Positions 28,625 to 37,264 of a stretch of DNA of 64,000 nt are shown here, in pieces. The position numbers were made by a program, and so were the translations under genes. Under the pieces are notes generated by a model. The model had not been told where the DNA came from. It saw only the letters and a program-made list of their open reading frames with translations, and did no database searches. This stretch comes from Rhodococcus sp. UNC23MFCrub1.1 (GTDB lineage Bacteria > Actinomycetota > Actinomycetes > Mycobacteriales > Mycobacteriaceae). The DNA is taken from the NCBI RefSeq assembly GCF_000686025.1, contig NZ_JMLQ01000008.1, positions 168,519 to 232,518 on the forward strand. The letters are read 5' to 3'. The stretch's first letter is position 1. Every line of letters begins with the position of its first letter.

Positions 28625-29802
28625 CGGGATGGGTGTCGACGGATCTGCTCGATCGCGTCCGGGTGCGCCTCGTCGACGCCGACCGGGATCCGACGCCCGC
28701 CCTCATCGCGGAGGCGCTCCGGGCCGAGGCGGGCGGCGTGCTCGGTGACGCGGATCTGCTGCGCGCACTGCATCTCCTGGACACCGAGTTCCGCGGTGCC
28801 GGCGTGCTCGACGCCGTCCTGCGCGAGCCCGGCGTGACCGACGTGTTGGTCACCGGACCCGACGACGTGTGGGTGGACCGGGGACAGGGTCTGCGGCGAG
28901 CCGGCGTCGGGTTCGGGGACGAGGCCGCCGTGCGCCGCCTCGCCCAGCGGCTGGCGCTGTCGGCCGGGCGGCGGCTCGACGATGCGCAGCCGTGGGTGGA
29001 CGGTCGTCTGCCCGGAATCGATCCCGGGTCGTTCGGAGTGCGACTGCACGCCGTTCTCGCGCCGGTGGCGCAGGGCGGGACGTGCCTGTCGCTCCGCGTC
29101 CTGCGCCCCGCGACACAGGGGCTTTCGGCCCTCGCCGCGACCGGGGCGTTCGCCGACGGCGCCGAGGATCTGTTGCGCCGCATCGTGTCCGGACGCCTGG
29201 CCTTCCTCGTGGTCGGTGGCACAGGAACCGGCAAGACGACATTGCTGGCGGCACTCCTCGGCGAGGTGGACGCGGCCGAGCGCATCATCTGTGTCGAGGA
29301 TGCCGCCGAACTGGCGCCCTCGCACCCCCACGTGGTGCGGCTCGTCGCCCGGCCCGCGAACGTGGAGGGAGTGGGCCAGGTGGGAGTGCGCGATCTGGTG
29401 CGTCAGGCCCTGCGCATGCGTCCCGATCGCATCGTGGTGGGCGAGGTCCGCGGTGCCGAGGTCGTCGACCTGCTCACCGCGCTCAACACCGGACACGACG
29501 GCGGTGCGGGCACCGTGCACGCCAACTCGCCCGACGAGGTACCCGCACGACTCGAAGCGCTGGCGGCCCTCGGTGGCATGGACCGGGCGGCGTTGCACAG
29601 CCAGTTCGCCGCCGCGGTGCAGGTGGTGCTGCACACCGCCCGCACGCCGAGCGGGCAGCGTGTGCTGTCGTCCATCGGCGTGCTCGAACGGGACGACCGC
29701 GGGCTGTGCACCGTGGTCGACGCCTGGTCGCGAACGCGGGAACGAGGTCCAGGACTCGACGCTCTCACCGCGATCCTGCGCCGACGGGAGGGGTCCGCGT
29801 GA
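28621..29802 (+). CDS. tadA: TadA/CpaF-type secretion ATPase
   Basis: 393 residues. Walker A GGTGTGKTTLL (~200-210), Asp box ICVEDAAEL, Walker B and His box RPDRIVVGEVRGAEVVDLLTA (shown in part), and GHDGGAGTVHANS. It is a hexameric type II/IV secretion ATPase that powers Flp pilus assembly. The first 60 residues contain the small N-terminal domain with VRLVDADRD. Overlaps both neighbours. Confidence 0.94.
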   Translation: MTGWVSTDLLDRVRVRLVDADRDPTPALIAEALRAEAGGVLGDADLLRALHLLDTEFRGAGVLDAVLREPGVTDVLVTGPDDVWVDRGQGLRRAGVGFGDEAAVRRLAQRLALSAGRRLDDAQPWVDGRLPGIDPGSFGVRLHAVLAPVAQGGTCLSLRVLRPATQGLSALAATGAFADGAEDLLRRIVSGRLAFLVVGGTGTGKTTLLAALLGEVDAAERIICVEDAAELAPSHPHVVRLVARPANVEGVGQVGVRDLVRQALRMRPDRIVVGEVRGAEVVDLLTALNTGHDGGAGTVHANSPDEVPARLEALAALGGMDRAALHSQFAAAVQVVLHTARTPSGQRVLSSIGVLERDDRGLCTVVDAWSRTRERGPGLDALTAILRRREGSA

Positions 29803-30575
29803 TGCTCGCGGCGGTCTGTCTCGCGGCGGCTCTGGTGGTGCTGCCCTGCACGGACGCGCGCCGGCGCCTCGGACCGGTGCGCCGACACTCGCTCGTGTCC
29901 GTGCGAGTGCCGGCGCCTGCCTGGATACCGGTGGCGGCAGGCGTGGCAGCGCTGGGCCTCGGTGCCGCGGTGGGCGCCGCGGTGGCCGTCGTGCTGGGAA
30001 CCGTCGCCGTGCGGCGCGGCCGAGCCGCCGTGCGCGCGGACCGGCGGCGCGCGGGGGACACCCTGGCGGCGGCGCTCGAGACGATGGTGGCCGAACTCCG
30101 CGTGGGAGCCCACCCGGCCACGGCCTGCCGCACCGCTGCACGCGAGTACCCCGGGCCGGTCGGCACCGTCTTCGCCGCGGCCGCGGCTCGTGCGGAACTG
30201 GGCGGCACGATGTCGGATGCCGTGCGTGTCGGCGGACACGGGCCGGCGTGGGACCGGGTGGGTGCCGTGTGGCGCGTGGCCGAGGTGCACGGGCTGGGTC
30301 TCGCGGCACTGCTCGACGCGGTGCGCTCCGATCTGCGCGATCGCGGACGCTCGGCCCGGCGCATCGAGGCGTCCATGGCCGGCCCGCGCGCCACGGCGAT
30401 GGTCCTCGCCGCGCTGCCCGCCGTCGGCGTCCTGCTCGGCCAGGCCATGGGCGCAGCGCCCCTCGCGGTTCTCACCGGAGGCGGCGCCGGCGGCATCATG
30501 CTGGTCGTCGGAGTGGCCCTCGCCTGCGCCGGGCTGCTCTGGACCGACGCCATCGTCGCGAAGGTGGCACCGTGA
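29802..30575 (+). CDS. tadB: TadB-like pilus assembly membrane protein (T2SSF)
   Basis: 257 residues with membrane helices near the N terminus (3-20 and 45-70) and C terminus (205-250) and the cytoplasmic T2SSF domain (ETMVAELRVGAHPATACRTA ... GLGLAALLDAV). It forms the inner-membrane platform with the next gene product. ATG at 29802 shares one base with the tadA stop (TGATG); a GTG three bases earlier is an alternative. Confidence 0.88.
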   Translation: MLAAVCLAAALVVLPCTDARRRLGPVRRHSLVSVRVPAPAWIPVAAGVAALGLGAAVGAAVAVVLGTVAVRRGRAAVRADRRRAGDTLAAALETMVAELRVGAHPATACRTAAREYPGPVGTVFAAAAARAELGGTMSDAVRVGGHGPAWDRVGAVWRVAEVHGLGLAALLDAVRSDLRDRGRSARRIEASMAGPRATAMVLAALPAVGVLLGQAMGAAPLAVLTGGGAGGIMLVVGVALACAGLLWTDAIVAKVAP

Positions 30576-31141
30576 CGATCACTCTCGTGCTCCTCGCCGC
30601 CGCGGTGCTCGCGCTCCCGCCCGCCGTCGGTGTGCGCGCCCGGCTCCGGGTGCCGGGCGCGAACGGTTCCGCATCGGTGGGGGTGGCGCCGACGGACCAC
30701 CACGCCACCGCGGGCGCGTTGGACCTGCTGTCCGCCTGTCTCCGTGGGGGACTCGACATCGGCAGCGCATCCTCGGCGGTGTCCTCCGTCGCGCCCGAAC
30801 CCATGGCGTCGGCACTGCGCCGCGCCGCCCAGTTGCTCACTCTCGGAGCGGATCCCGATGCAGCCTGGTCGGCGCTGGCGGCGCATCCCGACACCGAGTC
30901 GGTGGCACGCGTCATCCTCCGCTCGGCGCGGTCGGGAACCTCGATGGCCGACGCGACCGCCGAGGCGGCAGCCGATCTGCGCGTGCGGGCCGACGATGCC
31001 GCCGCTGCCGCGGGCGAGCGCGCCGGAGTGATGGTGAGCGGACCGCTGGGGCTGTGCTTCCTGCCCGCGTTCGTATGCCTCGGAATCGTGCCCGTGGTGA
31101 TCGGGCTGGCCGGGTCCGTCCTGAACGGCGGGGTGATGTGA
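30572..31141 (+). CDS. tadC: TadC-like pilus assembly membrane protein (T2SSF)
   Basis: 189 residues. N-terminal helix, a T2SSF core (LLSACLRGGLDIGSASSAV ... RSARSGTSMADA) and a C-terminal hydrophobic segment ending in VIGLAGSVLNGGVM. It is shorter than typical TadC, as usual in the mycobacterial version. GTG start overlapping tadB by 4 bases. Confidence 0.85.
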   Translation: MTITLVLLAAAVLALPPAVGVRARLRVPGANGSASVGVAPTDHHATAGALDLLSACLRGGLDIGSASSAVSSVAPEPMASALRRAAQLLTLGADPDAAWSALAAHPDTESVARVILRSARSGTSMADATAEAAADLRVRADDAAAAAGERAGVMVSGPLGLCFLPAFVCLGIVPVVIGLAGSVLNGGVM

Positions 31142-31198
31142 CCCCCGCCCGAGAACGCCGAGGGGGAACGTCCTCCTCGGAACACGAAGGGGGAGAAC

Positions 31199-31399
31199 AT
31201 GAGCAAGTTCCTGACCGAGGTGGGCGCGCGCATCCTGATGGTGGCGCGGGAGGACGACGGGATGTCGACGGCCGAGTACGCCATCGGAACCATCGCGGCG
31301 GCGGCGTTCGGTGCCGTGCTCTACACGGTGGTGACGGGCGACAGCATCGTGACCGCGCTGACGTCGATCATCGACAAGGCGCTGCAGACGCAGGTCTGA
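31199..31399 (+). CDS. flp: Flp-type pilin (DUF4244, Rv3656c-like)
   Basis: 66 residues. A basic/acidic leader ends in G-M-S-T-A-E-Y-A, where a prepilin peptidase would cut after Gly and the Glu five residues on would order the pilus core; a hydrophobic helix follows (about 27-45). It is the structural subunit of the pilus. It starts 57 bases after tadC with GGGGGAG upstream. No prepilin peptidase gene is in the window. Confidence 0.88.
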   Translation: MSKFLTEVGARILMVAREDDGMSTAEYAIGTIAAAAFGAVLYTVVTGDSIVTALTSIIDKALQTQV

Positions 31400-31431
31400 C
31401 GGGGGACTCGGGTCTCACGGGCGACAGCGGG
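31396..31431 (+). repeat. Tandem 18-bp imperfect duplication at the tadE start
   Basis: Two adjacent 18-base units (31396-31413 and 31414-31431) match at 13 of 18 positions and both encode L-T-G-D-S-G in the tadE frame. Confidence 0.55.
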
Positions 31432-31434
31432 GCG

Positions 31435-31740
31435 GTGACGGTCGAGGCGGCGCTGGCGATCTCGTCGATCGTCGCCGTCCTGGTGTTGTGCCTCGGTGCG
31501 CTGGTCACCGTCACCGAGCACATCCGGTGCATCGACGCGGCGCGGGAGGGTGCCCGGCTCTCGGCGCTCGGAGACGAGAGCGCGGTGACGTCGGCGACGG
31601 TGGTGGCCCCGCCCGGTGCGCGGGTGACGGTGTCGCGCGTCGGCGATCTGGTGACGGTGCGGGTGGAGGCGTCGTCGCCGCTGCCGGGGTTGACGGTGTC
31701 CGCGAGTGCGGTGGCGACGGCGGAGCCGACGGGTGGATGA
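31435..31740 (+). CDS. tadE: TadE-like pilus minor protein (Rv3655c-like)
   Basis: 101 residues from the in-frame GTG at 31435: TVEAALAISSIVAVLVLCLGA is the TadE-type N-terminal helix, followed by an extracellular part with a single ECIDAAREGAR-like segment (IRCIDAAREGARLSA). The start is unclear: the reading frame is open upstream and encodes L-T-G-D-S-G twice, and a CTG at 31396 could also serve. The T-V-E-A motif normally lies several residues inside such proteins, so translation may begin earlier. The 3' end overlaps the next gene by 8 bases. Confidence 0.7.
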   Translation: MTVEAALAISSIVAVLVLCLGALVTVTEHIRCIDAAREGARLSALGDESAVTSATVVAPPGARVTVSRVGDLVTVRVEASSPLPGLTVSASAVATAEPTGG

Positions 31741-32077
31741 CCGCGGTTCGGCGACCGTGGTGGGGGCATTCGTCACGGCGGCGCTGGTGGTGGTGACCGC
31801 GGCGGTGGTCTCGGTGGGTGCCGCCGTCTCGGCCCGTCATCAGGCGCAGTCGGCGGCGGACCTCGCCGCGCTGGCGGGTGCCGCCGCACTGACGTCGGGG
31901 TCCGAGGCAGGGTGCGCAGCGGCGACGGCGTCGGCTGCCCGGATGGATGCTGTGCTGGACGGATGCGCGGTGGAGGAGTGGGACGTGCAGGTCCGGGTGC
32001 GGGTGCGGATCGCGCTGCTGCGCTTCGGGGAGAGGGACGCGGTGGCCTCTGCGCGGGCGGGGCCGGTGGAGCAGTGA
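31733..32077 (+). CDS. TadG/Rv3654c-like pilus-associated protein
   Basis: 114 residues from GTG 31733: DDRGSATVVGAFVTAALVVV gives a prepilin-like N-terminal helix, then ARHQAQSAADLAALAGA, the conserved segment of TadG/Rv3654c-like proteins, and two cysteines (~62 and ~79). Last gene of the tad operon. The protein is secreted or membrane-bound and thought to contribute to pilus assembly or host interaction in mycobacteria. Confidence 0.78.
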   Translation: MDDRGSATVVGAFVTAALVVVTAAVVSVGAAVSARHQAQSAADLAALAGAAALTSGSEAGCAAATASAARMDAVLDGCAVEEWDVQVRVRVRIALLRFGERDAVASARAGPVEQ

Positions 32078-32104
32078 TCGTGGACCAGCACCTCGGTATG
32101 TCGG

Positions 32105-32200
32105 TCAGCGCGACTCGGCGAGCCTGCGTACTTCCGGTGCGACGGGGCGGCCGGTCTTCACACTGGCGGCCACGGCGGCTCGTGCAGCAGCCCGCCTCAC
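32105..32200 (-). pseudogene. Possible remnant or tiny ORF (31 aa)
   Basis: A GTG-started minus-strand reading frame encodes VRRAAARAAVAASVKTG followed by RPVAPEVRRLAESR and a stop. The composition looks coding, but no full-length gene is attached and I do not recognise it. It could be the tail of a deleted gene. Confidence 0.2.
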
Positions 32201-32234
32201 AGAGACACGCAACTGGTGCCTCGGTGATCGTGGA

Positions 32235-32846
32235 CTATCGACCCCGGATTCCGGGGCCTGGATTCCACGATCGCGCCAGCAGGAGCACGCCCATGCCGAT
32301 GGTCCACACGTTCAGGGTGTCGAGGGCGAGCCGCTCGGTGACACCCGAGCCCAGTCCCCATTTCCCGGGGCTGAGGAAGGCGATGCCGCCCACCACGGCG
32401 ATCGCACTGCAGGCGTAGGTGAATCGCGAGGCGACTCGACCGACGGATCGTGCAACACACAGCATTCCGGCGAGCTGCAGGCCGAAGTGCACCTGCGCCG
32501 CGACGGTGTGGGGGACCGGTGCGACGTCCATCGGGAGGAACCCGACGGCGCACGTCGCGAGACCGGAGAGCGCCACGAGGATCCACCCCGTCCGGGTGAT
32601 GCCCACCGAGGGACGTACCAGGAGCGCCGCGCCCGCTGCGGTGGCGCCGCCCACGGCCACGAACGTCGCGTTCATGACGACGTGATCGGGCGAGCAGTAG
32701 TCGGTGCACGTCGCCGCACCGAGGGCGCTGATGACGTCGTCACGCCAGCTGTACGGGGTGGTCCAGGAGCGCGAGACGATCACCTGCATCGGCCAGTAGA
32801 GGACTGTGGCGATCCACAAGGAGGCGACGCTCCGACGCAGGGTCAT
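32235..32846 (-). CDS. DUF998 membrane protein
   Basis: 203 residues and about six membrane helices. D-D-V-I-S-A-L-G followed by the Cys-rich CTDYCSPDH-x-x-M-N segment and a G-F-L-P-M-D motif in the third helix region is characteristic of DUF998 membrane proteins, whose function is unknown. It is divergent from the P450 gene, with a palindrome between them. Confidence 0.75.
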   Translation of the reverse strand: MTLRRSVASLWIATVLYWPMQVIVSRSWTTPYSWRDDVISALGAATCTDYCSPDHVVMNATFVAVGGATAAGAALLVRPSVGITRTGWILVALSGLATCAVGFLPMDVAPVPHTVAAQVHFGLQLAGMLCVARSVGRVASRFTYACSAIAVVGGIAFLSPGKWGLGSGVTERLALDTLNVWTIGMGVLLLARSWNPGPGIRGR

Positions 32847-32893
32847 GACACGACGGTAGACACCGGCGTCGTGACCGGCGCATCATGAGGTGA

Positions 32894-32907
32894 GTCACAC
32901 GTGTGAC
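32894..32907. promoter_or_regulatory. 14-bp perfect palindrome between DUF998 and P450 genes
   Basis: GTCACACGTGTGAC, 53 bases upstream of the P450 start and 48 bases upstream of the divergent DUF998 start. It looks like an operator for a dimeric regulator. The half-site GTGTGA resembles the CRP half-site but the spacing is too short for CRP/GlxR. Confidence 0.5.
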
Positions 32908-32959
32908 GTGCGGTAACGCGCAACCGGGTTATCGCAGGCCGAGCATCGGGGGAATCGGA

Positions 32960-34297
32960 ATGTCGAGAGTGGCGGACGTCAAGGACGAGGCACGATCGCG
33001 GCTGCGGTGGTTCGCGGTGCACGGAGTGGTGCGCTTCTTCGCCAAACGCGGCATCAAGATCGGTGACCCGCAGGCCAAGCTCATCGCCGATCCGGTGACT
33101 CGCGCGAACCCCGGTGTCGTCTACCAGGAGATTCGCGACCGGGGAAAGATCGTCAAGGGCCGCGTCGCCTACCTCACCGTCGACCACGGGCTGATCTTCG
33201 ACCTCCTGCGCTCGGACGACTACCGCACCGTCGTCGTGGGCGGCAATCTCCCGAAGCCGCTGCGGGCGATCGAGCGTCGCACGCGAACCGCCGCTCTGCA
33301 CCCGCTGGCGCCGCCGTCGCTGCTGTCGGTCGAGCCGCCCTCGCACACCCGCTACCGCAAGCTGGTGTCGTCGGTGTTCACCGCGCGCGCCGTCAACGCG
33401 ATGCGCGACAACGTGCAGCAGGTGGCCGACACGCTTCTCGACGAACTCGTGGCCGCGGGCGGCGGCACGGTCGACATCGTGTCGTCGTACTGCGCCAAGC
33501 TTCCGGTCGCCGTCATCGGTGACATCCTCGGCGTGCCGGAGGCGGACCGCGACAAGGTGCTCGAGTTCGGCGAACTCGCGGCGCCCAGTCTCGACGTCGG
33601 TCTGACGTGGCCGCAGTTCCGCGAGGTCGAGCAGGGCCTCGAGGGCTTCGACCGGTGGCTCGCCACCCACATCGCGGGATTGCGCGACAACCCGGGCGAC
33701 GATCTGATGAGTCAGCTCATCGCGGCGTCCGAGGACGGGGTGTACCTGAACGACCGGGAACTCCGCGCCACCGCGGGTCTGGTGTTGGCGGCAGGGTTCG
33801 AGACGACGGTCAACCTGCTCGGCAGCGGCATCAATCTGCTGATGAACAACCCCGACCAGCTCGCGCGACTGCAGGACGATCCGTCGCTGTGGGGAACGGC
33901 CGTCGACGAGATGCTGCGACTCGAGTCGCCGGTGCAGATGACGGCCCGCGTCGCGAAGGGTTCCGTCACCCTCGAAGGCATGGACCTCGAGGCCGGCGAT
34001 CTGGTGGTGTGCGTCCTCGCGGCCGGTAATCGGGACCCGCAGGTCTTCGACGACGCCGACACCTTCGACGTCGGTCGGTCCAACGCCAACAAGCACCTGT
34101 CGTTCTCGGGTGGGCGCCACTACTGCCTCGGCGCCGCACTCGCGCGCGCGGAGAGCGAGGTGGGACTGCGCACGCTGTTCGACCGCTTCCCGCATCTGTC
34201 GTCCGCCGGCACCGGCGTCAAGCGGGACACCCGTGTGCTGCACGGGTTCCGCACGCTACCGGTGGCGCTCGGCGAACCGGCCACCGTGTCTGCCTAA
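32960..34297 (+). CDS. Cytochrome P450
   Basis: 445 residues, a soluble bacterial class P450. I-helix AAGFETTVN with the acid/alcohol pair E-T, K-helix E-x-x-R in EMLRLESP, heme loop FSGGRHYCLG with the axial cysteine (~381). N-terminal ~45 residues are basic and unusual in length (RSRLRWFAVHGVVRFFAKRG), possibly membrane-associating. Substrate unknown; no ferredoxin gene adjoins it. The ATG at 32960 is chosen because GGGGGAA precedes it. It overlaps the helicase stop by 4 bases. Confidence 0.88.
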   Translation: MSRVADVKDEARSRLRWFAVHGVVRFFAKRGIKIGDPQAKLIADPVTRANPGVVYQEIRDRGKIVKGRVAYLTVDHGLIFDLLRSDDYRTVVVGGNLPKPLRAIERRTRTAALHPLAPPSLLSVEPPSHTRYRKLVSSVFTARAVNAMRDNVQQVADTLLDELVAAGGGTVDIVSSYCAKLPVAVIGDILGVPEADRDKVLEFGELAAPSLDVGLTWPQFREVEQGLEGFDRWLATHIAGLRDNPGDDLMSQLIAASEDGVYLNDRELRATAGLVLAAGFETTVNLLGSGINLLMNNPDQLARLQDDPSLWGTAVDEMLRLESPVQMTARVAKGSVTLEGMDLEAGDLVVCVLAAGNRDPQVFDDADTFDVGRSNANKHLSFSGGRHYCLGAALARAESEVGLRTLFDRFPHLSSAGTGVKRDTRVLHGFRTLPVALGEPATVSA

Positions 34298-36630
34298 CCC
34301 TCCAGACAGGCGAGGACGGCGTCGAGCACGCGCACGGCGCCGTCCTTGTCCAACGGATCGTTTCCGTTGCCGCACTTGGGTGACTGCACGCAGGACGGGC
34401 ACCCCGAGACACACTCGCACGACGCGATGGCCTCGCGGGTCGCGGAGAGCCAGGTGCCGATGACGGCGTGGCCGCGGTCGGCGAATCCGGCGCCACCGTC
34501 GTACCCGTCGTAGACGAAGACCGTCGGCAGACCGGTGTCGGCGTGCAGTGCCGTCGACACGCCGCCGATGTCCCATCGGTCGCATGTCGCGACGAGGGGC
34601 AGCAGACCGATGGCCGCGTGCTCCGCCGCGTGGAGCGACCCGGGGACACGTTCGGCGGTCACGCCGGCGGACTCGAGCAACTCCGGCGTGATCGTGTACA
34701 TGACTGCGCGCGTGTGAAGTTCCTGCATCGGCATGTCGAGTTCCACGGAGTCGAGGATCTCTCCGGACGGCAGTCTGCGGAGGTATCCGACCACCTGGTG
34801 GCTCACCTGGACCTGCACCAGCGCGACGTCGACCTCCCCGTACGACTGCTGTTCGTGCACGTCCTCGATCACGATGTCGGTGATCTCGCGCGCCGAGGTG
34901 GTCCACTCGGGCTCCTCGGGGTGCACCACCGCGAGGCCTTCCTCGAAGTCGAGCGTGTCCACGACGAACGACTCGCCCTGATGGATGTGGACAGCGCCGG
35001 GGTGGGTCGTCGAGGGCGCGCGGCCGGCGTCGACGGTGCCGAGCATGCGTCCGGTGGAGCCGTCGACGATCGCGATCTGCGACCCGATACCGCCCCGGAT
35101 GTCCACCGCCGCATGGGGGGTCGCGTCCGCGGTGATGTACCACCCGTGCGGCCGACGGCGGAGCAGACCCCGGTCCGCGAGGGACTGCGCGACGTCCTGA
35201 GCGCCGAGCTCGATCACCTCGTCGTCGGTCAGCGGGAGTTCCATGGCCGCGCAGAGCAGCTGTGGCCCCAGCACGTAGGGGTTGGTGGGATCGGTGACCG
35301 TCGCCTCGATGGGCTTGTTCAGCAACGCGGCCGGATGGTGCACGAGGTACGTGTCGAGCGGGTCGTCCCGGCCCACCAGGATCACCAGCGATCCCTGGCC
35401 GCGGCGACCGGAGCGGCCGGCCTGCTGCCAGAACGACGCGACCGTCCCCGGGAAGCCGGCGACGACGACGGCGTCGAGCCCCGCGATGTCGACGCCGAGC
35501 TCGAGTGCGTTGGTGGTGGCCACGCCGAGCAGGGTGCCGTCGGACAGCGACCGCTCTAGTTCGCGGCGGTCGTCGGCGAGGTATCCGGCCCGGTATGCCG
35601 CGATGCGCTGCGGCAGATCGGGATCGACGTCCGCGAGCAGCCGCGCGGTACCCAGTGCCGTCAGCTCCGCGCCGCGTCGGGAACGGACGAACGTCAGTGT
35701 TCGGGCGCCCTCGACGACGAGGTCGGCCATGATGCGTGCGGCCTCGGAACCGGCGGCGCGCCGGATCGGCGCCCCGTTCTCACCCGTGACGTCCAGAAGC
35801 GGTGGCTCCCACAGGGCGACGGTCCGGGGACCGTGGGGAGATCCGTCCTCGGTGATCTCCTCGCACGGTGCACCGACCAGGCGACTGGCCGCAGCCCCGG
35901 GATTCGACGCGGTGGCGCTGGCGAGAACGACGACGGGCGCGGCGCCGTAGCGCGCGGCGATGCGCCGGAGTCGTCGCAGGATCAGGGCGACGTTGGAGCC
36001 GAACACCCCTCGATACGAATGACATTCGTCGACGACGACGTACGCCAGGTTGCGGAAGAAGTGCGCCCACCGCTGATGGCCCTTGAGCAGCGAGATGTGC
36101 AGCATGTCGGGGTTGGTGAAGATCCACCGTGAGTTCGCCCGGGCCCACTGGCGCACCTCGAGGGGTGTGTCGCCGTCGTACGCACTCGGTGCGATGTCCG
36201 GCAAGCCCCGCGCGGCGAGCGAGTCCGTCATGTCCACTGCAGCCCGAAGCTGGTCTGCCCCCAGCGCCTTGGTGGGCGCGAGGTAGAGCGCGGTGGCGCG
36301 CGCGTCGGTCGACAGACGGGACAGCACGGGCATCCGGTACGCCAGCGACTTGCCCGATGCCGTGCCCGTCGAGACCACCACGTTGCGGCCCGACCACGCG
36401 AGCGACGCGGCCTCTGCCTGGTGGGTCCACGGCTGCGGGATCCCGCAGTCCTGGAAGACCTCGACGACCGCGGGCTCGAGCCACTGCGGCCATGCGGCGT
36501 ACCGGGACTCACGTCCCGGCAGCTCCGCCGCGTGGGTCAGCGGAGACTCTCCCGGCGGCGTTCCCGCCAGCGCTCGTCCGAGCAGCATTCCGCCGAACGA
36601 GGAGGCCGGTGCGTCGGTCGTCGTGCTCAC
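34294..36630 (-). CDS. Superfamily 2 DNA helicase, MrfA/Hrq1-like (Rv3649-like)
   Basis: 778 residues. Two RecA-like domains: Walker A STGTASGKSLAY (~68), DECH box VVDECHSY (~185), motif VI GRSGRRGQGS (~425). The C-terminal DUF1998 metal-binding domain has a cysteine cluster C-x-C-x3-C-x2-C-x5-C (CECVSGCPSCVQSPKC). In Bacillus subtilis the homologue MrfA repairs mitomycin C lesions; eukaryotic Hrq1 acts in crosslink repair. Same position as Rv3649 beside cspA. Monocistronic; divergent from cspA. Confidence 0.9.
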   Translation of the reverse strand: MSTTTDAPASSFGGMLLGRALAGTPPGESPLTHAAELPGRESRYAAWPQWLEPAVVEVFQDCGIPQPWTHQAEAASLAWSGRNVVVSTGTASGKSLAYRMPVLSRLSTDARATALYLAPTKALGADQLRAAVDMTDSLAARGLPDIAPSAYDGDTPLEVRQWARANSRWIFTNPDMLHISLLKGHQRWAHFFRNLAYVVVDECHSYRGVFGSNVALILRRLRRIAARYGAAPVVVLASATASNPGAAASRLVGAPCEEITEDGSPHGPRTVALWEPPLLDVTGENGAPIRRAAGSEAARIMADLVVEGARTLTFVRSRRGAELTALGTARLLADVDPDLPQRIAAYRAGYLADDRRELERSLSDGTLLGVATTNALELGVDIAGLDAVVVAGFPGTVASFWQQAGRSGRRGQGSLVILVGRDDPLDTYLVHHPAALLNKPIEATVTDPTNPYVLGPQLLCAAMELPLTDDEVIELGAQDVAQSLADRGLLRRRPHGWYITADATPHAAVDIRGGIGSQIAIVDGSTGRMLGTVDAGRAPSTTHPGAVHIHQGESFVVDTLDFEEGLAVVHPEEPEWTTSAREITDIVIEDVHEQQSYGEVDVALVQVQVSHQVVGYLRRLPSGEILDSVELDMPMQELHTRAVMYTITPELLESAGVTAERVPGSLHAAEHAAIGLLPLVATCDRWDIGGVSTALHADTGLPTVFVYDGYDGGAGFADRGHAVIGTWLSATREAIASCECVSGCPSCVQSPKCGNGNDPLDKDGAVRVLDAVLACLEG

Positions 36631-36932
36631 TGTCTCTCACTCCCTCGGTGCTCGTGTCGATCGTAGAAGAACGGGCGGACAGAGCCCGCGAGGATATTTA
36701 CGAAGTTGTTGTCTCGTCGACTGTCGCGCCGCCGTCCGACGTGGTTCACTGTTCTCGGTCGCAGCTTCTGTGTTCGTTTTCACGCTCGCAGGATCTAATG
36801 TTGCGAGCGCGGTGCGTGAAGCTCTGCCCACGGGGTGACTCTTGGGGGGGATCATCACAGCGGTCGGAACCGGCCCGATGGACTGTAAGTGCCGTTCATC
36901 GCATCCGGTGTTCAAGAAAAGGATAGACAAGC
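36631..36932 (+). promoter_or_regulatory. Divergent helicase/cspA promoter region with long cspA leader
   Basis: 302 bp without a gene. Locally T-rich relative to its surroundings (e.g. 36755-36800). A possible cspA promoter is TTCGTT (36773-36778) with TAATGT (36796-36801), leaving a leader of about 125 bases. Long structured leaders that control translation at low temperature are usual for cold-shock genes. Promoter positions are weak predictions. Confidence 0.4.
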
Positions 36933-37136
36933 ATGGCACAGGGAACTGTGAAGTGGTTCAACGCCGAAAAGGGCTTCGGCTTCATCGCACCCGAGGACGG
37001 CTCCGCTGACGTCTTCGTCCACTACTCCGAGATCCAGGGCAGCGGCTTCCGCACCCTCGAGGAGAACCAGCGCGTGGAGTTCGAGGTCGGACAGGGCACC
37101 AAGGGCCCCCAGGCCACGGGCGTCCGCGCCGTCTGA
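36933..37136 (+). CDS. cspA: Cold-shock protein CspA
   Basis: 67 residues, single OB-fold cold-shock domain. RNP1 KGFGFIAP and RNP2 VFVHYSEI are intact, with [13 protein letters not shown] at the start and [10 protein letters not shown] at the end. It binds single-stranded nucleic acid and acts as an RNA chaperone. Preceded by AAAAGGA and followed by a hairpin terminator. Confidence 0.97.
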   Translation: MAQGTVKWFNAEKGFGFIAPEDGSADVFVHYSEIQGSGFRTLEENQRVEFEVGQGTKGPQATGVRAV

Positions 37137-37161
37137 TCTCGATCGGACAGTCTCTACCGAC

Positions 37162-37197
37162 ACGTCCCCCGTCGCCTTCCGAGGTGGCGGGGGACGT
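37162..37197 (+). terminator. Hairpin terminator after cspA
   Basis: 10-bp G/C-rich stem (37162-37171 with 37188-37197), 25 bases after the cspA stop, followed by CTCGTTT. Confidence 0.7.
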
Positions 37198-37264
37198 CTC
37201 GTTTCCGTGACACTGCGTCGCGGACACCACGCCGGCGGGGCGTTCGTGGCTTACTGTCGCGATC

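Noticed and set aside
28297..30309. A 670-codon minus-strand frame across the tad genes
   Set aside because: It is antisense to ssd, tadA and tadB, which form an overlapping chain with family motifs. The antisense translation is Arg/Pro/Ala-rich.
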